NCBI RefSeq assembly: GCF_038502225.1
Contig: NC_091372.1
Coordinates: forward strand, 4,424,496-4,488,495
DNA: 64,000 bases
Reading direction: 5' to 3'
DNA from: Cherax quadricarinatus
Taxonomy: Eukaryota > Arthropoda > Malacostraca > Decapoda > Parastacidae
This document shows positions 58,443 through 64,000 of the stretch, one piece after another. Each line of letters opens with the position of its first letter. The stretch's first letter is position 1. The notes under the pieces are model-generated. The model saw nothing but the letters and a program-made list of their open reading frames with translations, ran no database searches and was not told where the DNA came from. The position numbers were made by a program, and so were the translations under genes.

Positions 58443-58575
58443 CATTCTATTAATGTCACCAATGCAAACATAGGGTTTATCAGGCTCCGAGGTCACTACC
58501 CATTTGCTGTGATCATGTGAGGTGGTGAAGCTGGTAGATGCTGCCCGTGCCGATACGCTCTCCACATTTTCCACG
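58443..58575 (-). CDS. DNASE2: Deoxyribonuclease II, penultimate exon (catalytic His)
   Basis: 133 bp between a CAG acceptor (58576-58578) and a GTATGT donor (58437-58442). After the first base, 44 codons read VENVESVSARAASTSFTTSH, DHSKWVVTSEPDKPYVCIGD, INRM. HDHSKW contains the conserved catalytic histidine region of DNase II, and VCIGDINR is the family's next block. The entering phase (one base completing TC+C) fits the exon at 62116-62203, and the leaving phase 0 fits 33940-34050. Acid DNA hydrolysis in lysosomes is the family role. Exon borders are inferred by eye. Confidence 0.94.
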
Positions 58576-59589
58576 CTGTGACAGTATGTAAAGAAAGACC
58601 ATTATGTTATAGTAAAATGTATAATTCTAGTAAGCTGTTGAGTATAATATCTTATTAGCTTAAAATCTGAACATTCAATGCATTAAAAATAGAATTTATC
58701 TTGTAATCTTCCTACAAATATTTGAACTTCTTTACCCCAAAAATTTGTAAGTACAGGAGAGTGCTACTGATACAGCAGGTTACATTCTAGGGGCTACTGC
58801 TGTAAAGTGATAACATGTTTACACTGTCATATATTAACCCTTTCACTGACTATGCCATAGTACTATGGGTTTGAGGTCACTTGTCAGTGCCGTAGTACTA
58901 TGCCATGAGCTCAGCTCACTCAGATAAACTGTAACTGGTAAATCTGGGCCTAGATACGAGAGAATGGATCTATGTGATAAATATCCTGCAACTGTTTTTG
59001 GTTTAAAACGGCAACTTTGCAATGTATTTTCATATGGTTTTTATGGTTGTATTCTCAGTTTCTTGGTCTCAATTGATAGAATGGAAGATATAATACAGAA
59101 ATAGAGATGATTTTGACTGGTTTCAGGATTGAAAATAGCTTGAAATTGAGTTCAAAGTAACAGAAATATTCAATTTTTGCCAATGTTCAAGAGTGAACAA
59201 ATCACATCACTCATCCAATACATGTCACCTGGTGAGTCTAATATGCACTCACAAATATGCTGATATTATTTACACAATTATTACAATATTGCATAACACT
59301 AAATCTTCTATTTTTTGTATGAATAAAATAACAAAACGGAATTCGTGTGTAAAGCCTGGAAACATAACTAATGAACAGAGGAAATGTTATTTTAGTGCCA
59401 AGACTGCCTGCAATGTTTATTCTAAACCCTATTTTGAAAATGGAATAGAGCCTCTCTTCACTTAACGACGGGGTTTCGTTCCTAAGACCACGTCAGTAAA
59501 TGAATTCGTCACTAAGTGAGGAGCATACTATAATGGTAGTGGGTTTGTGTCAACCATCCTTGATACTGATATTGTTTTAATGTCACTTC

Positions 59590-59704
59590 TGGCCTCGTGT
59601 ACCTCCCCTACACTCACATTCTGCTGTTCATCACTCCTAAAAGATGTTATACCTCCCTGTCCAGTGCATGAAATTACTGCCTCCCTTTCTTCATCGTTTA
59701 AAAG
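59590..59704 (-). mobile_element. Family 2 LINE internal fragment
   Basis: Minus-strand codons for REAVISCTGQGGITSFRSDE, QQNVSVGEVHEA. It is an isolated internal piece without tail, so it probably arrived by recombination or filler synthesis. Confidence 0.75.
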
Positions 59705-59885
59705 TAAATCTGTTAAACGTGAAAGAACCTTCAACATTTATAACATTTCTGGTGTATTTTTAAATGTTTATACAGTAGTGTGTTGTATACTGTAATACAC
59801 CAAATAAAGGAAATATACATTATTTAGGTTTGTATACTGGTCAGAGAGCCCATTGTAAGTCCAAGTCGTCAGTAAATGAGTACGT

Positions 59886-60198
59886 GGAAATATAAACACA
59901 TATGCAGTATAATGTGATCCTTTATTGACTACGTTTCGCCCACACAGTGGGCTTTTTCAAGTCACAAACAGAACTACCTGGGGTGGAAGGAACGCGAGTA
60001 TATATAGTCAGGTTCAGAATGCTGAGGTCAGCATTCTGAACCTGACTATATATACTCGCGTTCCTTCCACCCCAGGTAGTTCTGTTTGTGACTTGAAAAA
60101 ACCCACTGTGTGGGCGAAACGTAGTCAATAAAGGATCACATTATGCTGCATATGTGTTTATATTTCCATTGTGTCGGTATTTTATACCATTTATTTCC
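59886..60198. mobile_element. Penelope-like palindrome with 12-bp TSD
   Basis: AAATGAGTACGT at 59874-59885 and 60199-60210 flanks a near-perfect inverted repeat centred near 60027. Each arm carries GGGCGAAACGTAGTCAATAA, the Penelope/hammerhead-like terminus, and ACTATATATACTCGCGTTCC. No coding part remains. The right outer end GTCGGTATTTTATACC matches that of 18225-19138. Confidence 0.88.
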
Positions 60199-60835
60199 AA
60201 ATGAGTACGTCACTAAGTGAGGAGAGGCTGTATTTTGAAATTTGTGTGAATTGGCCAAATTACCAATTTCTCATCACTTGATTGGGTAGTTGAAATAGTT
60301 GACTGGGTGATTTCTTGACCTCAGTCAATAAAATGGAAGACATATTAGTGAAATAGCTAAGAATTTGGTCAACTGGAACAATGTAATTGGCCTAAAATAG
60401 GACTCAAAGTGGGCAAAATCTCCCAATGAGTCCTCAACATCGCTGATATAGCAAAATTCGCAAAAGTGTAATTTCGTCATTTTTTCATCAAATTTTGTAT
60501 TTTTCTGTTTTATTACCTTCAGAAAAAGAATCTCTACCATTTCTTTAAAAAAAAAATAAAAATTTTTATTTAAAATTCTTGGACACTGTGGACAAGTTTC
60601 AGATTGGGGGTCTGGACAGTGAAAGGGTTAAGTGAGCAATAGTGCTAGGACTCAAAAATGCATATACAGTACACACATTATTTACCTTAAAATATTTCTG
60701 TACTTAGCTTATACCGAGTGGAAAATATGTTTATTATAGGAAGTGTGAATATGTGAAGAATGGATATAATTAAAGACCACTGTATTAGTAAAATGCTGTA
60801 AAAGAAAGTGCTGTAAAGTGGGGCCCTCCTGTATA

Positions 60836-61122
60836 CAAATGGGCCCTGCTTATACAGCAGGTTACGTAAGTTCCAGGCTACTGCTATAAAGAGAAAATCA
60901 TGTACAGTGAATCATAGCCTTTTTTCACTTTCAAATGTTAATATACTATTTACAGCTAAGCCTAAAAAATGCATAGAGAGTACACACATTACTTACTTTA
61001 AAACATTTTCATTCTTAGCCTATAGTGAGTGAATATAATTATTGCAGGAACTCTAAATAAATGAAGAATGGGTATAACTGAAAACCGCTGCATTAACAAA
61101 ATGATGTAAAGCGGGGCACCTG
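60836..61122. mobile_element. TA-target MITE (CAGGAGGGCC family), second copy
   Basis: CAAATGGGCCCTGCTTATAC and GTAAAGCGGGGCACCTG are the ends. TA lies at 60834-60835 and 61123-61124. It lies head to tail with the preceding copy. Confidence 0.75.
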
Positions 61123-61285
61123 TACTTCATAATTCTTTCTTATTGGTATAAGTTTTCACACTATTCTGACATTTCCATTTTCATGCTAGTAACTCCCCTA
61201 TTGTCTTTAAGACCATTTAAAATACTACTTTTCAATTCCCCTAAGAAAAATGTTTTCCTAATGCTTGCATCAAGGAATAGGAATA

Positions 61286-61601
61286 CAGCCTCTCCTCATC
61301 TAACAATGGAGTTCCGTTCCTAAGACCACGTCGGTAAACGAATTCATTGCTAAACAAGAAGAATACTATAATGGTAGTGGGTTTGTGTCAACCATCTTTG
61401 ATATTGTTTTAATGTCACCTCTGCACCATTTATAACATTTTTAGTATATTTTTAAATGTTTATACAGCAGTGTACTGTATATTGTAATAAACAGAATAGA
61501 AGAAATCAGCTCTAATATACATTATATAGGTACGTATACTGGTCAGAGAGTGTATCGTAAGTCCAAGTAGTTGGTAAACGAGTACGTACGAGGAGAGGCT
61601 G
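61286..61601. mobile_element. TA-target MITE, complete 316 bp
   Basis: CAGCCTCTCCTCA and TACGAGGAGAGGCTG are the ends, with TA at 61284-61285 and 61602-61603. The interior matches copies at 34196 and 59448 and has no ORF. Confidence 0.9.
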
Positions 61602-61714
61602 TACACCATCCTACAGAAGGAAAACAAATACTAACTTTAGACATCGTGCTGCAATGAACTCAGTAACTTATCAAAACACTTTTTACTGACTCCTTTGTTC
61701 TATTCTTGAGGAAC

Positions 61715-62035
61715 TGCTAAACCTATATGGCTCATTCCGTAAGAACAAAAAAGCACAATACCCTGACTAGAACACAAATAATTCGCACACAGGAGAAAGA
61801 AACTCGTGATGACTAATCACAGTGTGTGACTAGTTAATAGCTCAAGACAGACTGAAACGTCATCACAAGTTTCTCCCGTGCACGAGTTATTTGTGTATGG
61901 TTCATCCAGTGTACAGAGAATGGGGAAACGATCAACAGTTCATTATAGGGAAAGTAGCTCCAATCTCTTAGAATAAGAGCCTTTCACCAGTATCAAGCCC
62001 CCTCCTCCATATACCCTTGAAGGGAGACTGATTGC
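61715..62035 (-). repeat. Repeat X copy split by a fold-back
   Basis: GAACTGCTAAACCTATATGG before 61739, and after 61894 AGAGAATGGGGAAAC, AAGAGCCTTTCACCAGTATC and CTTGAAGGG. This is the same layout as 8820-8945. Confidence 0.55.
61739..61894. mobile_element. Penelope-terminus fold-back element
   Basis: CACAAATAATTCGCACACAG and GTGCACGAGTTATTTGTGTA are inverted, with ACTGAAACGTCATCAC near the centre. Imperfect flanking repeats TATGGCTCATTCC and TATGGTTCATCC suggest a target duplication. Confidence 0.6.
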
Positions 62036-62115
62036 AAATCTTTGAGGTATGTAATCAATTTACTGTATATGCAAACACAAGCACAAATAGTACAGACGTG
62101 TATGTTGTGTTACAC

Positions 62116-62203
62116 GAAGATGGTAGGGGCTGAGGTCCATTTCTCCAGCTCTCTACCACGATATTTGTCTCCAACATTGGAGCCACTAGGCTGGTGTATA
62201 AAT
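62116..62203 (-). CDS. DNASE2: Deoxyribonuclease II, internal exon
   Basis: 88 bp between a TTTTTTGCAG acceptor (ending 62204) and a GTGTAA donor (62110-62115). With the G carried over from the previous exon it reads DLYTSLVAPMLETNIVVESW, RNGPQPLPS, then TC passed on. DLYxxLVAP and ESWRNGxxxLPS correspond to the DNase II block between the SFAK motif and the catalytic-His block. Both splice phases fit the neighbouring exons. The donor GTGTAA is slightly weak. Confidence 0.92.
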
Positions 62204-63344
62204 CTGCAAAAAAATCAGACGTCTAAAATACAGTACCAAATCACCTTGAAGACTTCCCTAATTCTCTTTAAGAGCTTTTCTTTAGCCTTTAATCTAAAAC
62301 AATGTTTATATTTTTTCAGTCTTATAGGCATTTATTTTCTATACAAATTCAAGCCAAAAAGTTACAAATTATATAAAATTTTTCCATCTCTGAACAAAAA
62401 TGTATTGCAGAAGTTTACTGCAATTATAATTTTATCTTATTTCCATAACCACAATTGCAACTGAAATTACAAAAGAGAGTTAAATAATCATAGCAATTTT
62501 AAATCAAAGTGTTCATAAGCTGTATAATCTCTGCAAAAAAGTGTGCTACCAAAAAAGTTTGAAAATGAATGAATAAAATTTAAGTACAAATTTAAGTATA
62601 TTAGGGAACTTAGAAAATACAAAACATCAATGTCTGGTCATCTGGCCTTTTGCTTTCAGTATATTATGAATCCTTCCTGATCACTAAATGATCAGAGAAA
62701 CCTTTTTTATTGGTGTTGCATGCCAAAGTTTTTTTTTTTTTTTGCAGACTGTAGAGCAGTTGGCCTCAAATCATCCATGGAAACAATACCTTATTAAAGC
62801 CAGCTGGTTGAGTGGTTAACACACTCACCACAGGTTCAAACTCCACCCATTCTGCATTTTGTTTGTAATCACGTTATTACAATTTTGAGTCAGTACAGTA
62901 GAACCGCCATATCCACCAATTTGGTATCTATGGTTTCAGTTATCCACAGTTTACTGTGGCCCAAAAATACCTCTTAATTTTGCATAATAATGGCCCCAAA
63001 GCACAAGAGTAGAGAAACTGGCCTAAGAAAAGCCGTGAAGTTATTTCCTTCAGTGAAAAAGTGATAATTCTCCACTTATTGTGCATAATTTATCAAAAAC
63101 AAACTTTATAATAGGTATGTATAAAGTCTGCTACTGTTGTTTTGCTATCCACGGCAGGTCCACGAAATGTATCCCCCACAGATACAAGGGCCCTACTGTA
63201 TTTAATTCTCAATCTACACATTCTCCATTTAATAGCTACCAACTTTCCATACTCTTAAGTGCTTTCTACACCTATTTTTCTTCCTTTTCCTCATAATCCC
63301 CACTTGCAAATATTCCAAACCGGCCAATAAAACTTTATAAATAC
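62204..63344. other. DNase II intron
   Basis: Intron between two recognised exons. It holds a possible degenerate tRNA-like SINE head at 62800-62850 (CTGGTTGAGTGGTTAACACA, GGTTCAAACTCC as a B box). No other element was recognised. Confidence 0.6.
62800..62850 (+). repeat. Possible degenerate tRNA-derived head
   Basis: GCTGGTTGAGTGGTTAAC followed by GGTTCAAACTCC recalls A and B boxes of a tRNA-like promoter. There is no cloverleaf that I can complete. Confidence 0.3.
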
Positions 63345-63542
63345 CTTGATCATATTTCTTGTATTTTGCAAAGGAGGTGAAGACCTTGCCACTGACAGAA
63401 GTTAGCGTTGCAATACGATACCAGGGAGAAACTTCTGGCCTCTCCCCTTGTATCACTTTCAGTAAGACAAAAAACTGAGAAGAAAGCGTCTCAGGCATAT
63501 TGGAAGCATATACATATGGATCATTCTGGAGCAACTGCCACC
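63345..63542 (-). CDS. DNASE2: Deoxyribonuclease II, upstream exon in window
   Basis: 198 bp between a pyrimidine-rich acceptor (TCTTTTGTCAAG) and a GTATTT donor at 63339-63344. After two bases it reads WQLLQNDPYVYASNMPETLS, then FFVLLKVIQGERPEVSPWYR, IATLTSVSGKVFTSFAKYKK and YDQ. LQNDPYVYASNxP and the LTSxxGxxFxSFAK motif are hallmarks of DNase II. One base (G) is carried to the exon at 62203. The N-terminal part, including any signal peptide, lies beyond 64000. Confidence 0.94.
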
Positions 63543-63627
63543 CTTGACAAAAGAGAAAAGAAAAAATTACAACAATTTTTTTAGATAAATTACTAGGGCT
63601 GCTACTCTATATTTAAGATTTTCATTT

Positions 63628-64000
63628 TTTTTTTTTTTTTTTTTTTTTTCAACAAGTCGGTCGTCTCCCACCGAGGCAGGGTGACCCAAAAAAAAAGAAA
63701 GAAAATCCCCAAAAAGAAAATACTTTCATCATCATTCAACACTTTCACCACACTCACACATTATCACTGCTTTTGCAGAGGTGCTCAGAATACAACAGCT
63801 TAGAAGCATATACGTATAGAGATACACAACATATCCCTCCAAACTGCCAATATCCCAAACCCTTCCTTTAAAGTGCAGGCATTGTACTTCCCATTTCCAG
63901 GACTCAAGTCCGACTATATGAAAATAACCGGTTTCCCTGAATCCCTTCACTAAATATTACCCTGCTCACACTCCAACAGATCGTCAGGTCCCAAGTATCA
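63628..64000 (-). mobile_element. Family 2 LINE 3' end, runs off the window
   Basis: A T-run of about 22 at 63628-63649, then the tail CCCACCGAGGCAGGGTGACC and the complete 3' UTR, reaching the C-terminal codons at 64000. Very close to the 4668 copy, so young. It lies in a DNase II intron. Confidence 0.9.

Larger units (their letters stand above)
59448..60230. mobile_element. TA-target MITE (CAGCCTCTCC family) with two insertions
   Basis: GAGCCTCTCTTCACTTAACG and AAGTGAGGAGAGGCTG are the ends, with TA at 59446-59447 and 60231-60232. The interior (TATAATGGTAGTGGGTTTGT) matches 61286-61601. It is interrupted by a LINE piece and by a Penelope palindrome. Confidence 0.82.
58838..60627. mobile_element. 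TTAA-target element carrying further insertions
   Basis: TTAA at 58834-58837 and 60628-60631. Ends CCCTTTCACTG and CAGTGAAAGGG. The two halves, 58838-59447 and 60231-60627, together equal about 1 kb homologous to 34289-35366. Confidence 0.85.
58754..60831. mobile_element. TA-target MITE (CAGGAGGGCC family), host of a nest
   Basis: The left end CAGGAGAGTGCTACTGATAC and the right end AGTGGGGCCCTCCTG are inverted. TA lies at 58752-58753 and 60832-60833. A TTAA element occupies 58838-60627. The next copy starts 4 bp later. Confidence 0.75.

Noticed and set aside
59925..60131. Identical 68-codon ORFs on both strands
   Set aside because: A consequence of the Penelope palindrome, not a gene.

Overview
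The window is repeat-dense animal nuclear DNA. It has spliced exons with GT..AG borders, long microsatellites, LINE, Penelope-like, Tigger/pogo, Tc1 and TTAA-target transposons, and a tRNA-derived SINE. The mixture resembles malacostracan (decapod) crustacean genomes; that placement is from memory of such repeats and is inference. No rRNA, CRISPR or prokaryotic features are seen.

One host gene is recognised, a DNase II (acid lysosomal nuclease) on the minus strand. Four exons lie at 63345-63542, 62116-62203, 58443-58575 and 33940-34050. Their phases join exactly and the last ends in a stop codon. The 5' exons lie beyond 64000. The last intron (34051-58442, about 24.4 kb) is almost entirely transposons. 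From 1 to 33939, downstream of the gene, I recognise no host gene.

Two related APE-endonuclease/reverse-transcriptase LINE families dominate. Family 1 has a 3' end in GTGATAATAA; family 2 ends in GTTGAAAA plus poly(A). One family 1 copy (49896-53493) is full length with an uninterrupted frame and a near-identical partner at 42026-44678. A short non-autonomous family consists of the LINE 5' leader joined directly to a LINE-type 3' tail. A third, CR1/L2-like LINE is decayed at 47270-49090.

Tigger elements include one apparently intact 2338-bp copy (36913-39250, 599-aa transposase) and several decayed or internally deleted ones. TTAA-target elements of about 1.0-1.8 kb with terminal inverted repeats occur six times. 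Three Penelope-like insertions (9598-10878, 18225-19138, 59886-60198) are all head-to-head inverted, have 11-12-bp target duplications, and carry hammerhead-ribozyme-like ends. Shorter fold-backs of the same kind occur at 7107-7286, 24075-24187 and 61739-61894.

Nesting is extreme. At 58754-60831 a TA-target MITE holds a TTAA element, which holds a second MITE, which holds both a LINE fragment and a Penelope palindrome. Target duplications date many events relative to each other. A decayed plus-strand ORF with an acidic 21-bp minisatellite (about 36500-40857) keeps one frame across the intact Tigger insertion; its identity is unknown.
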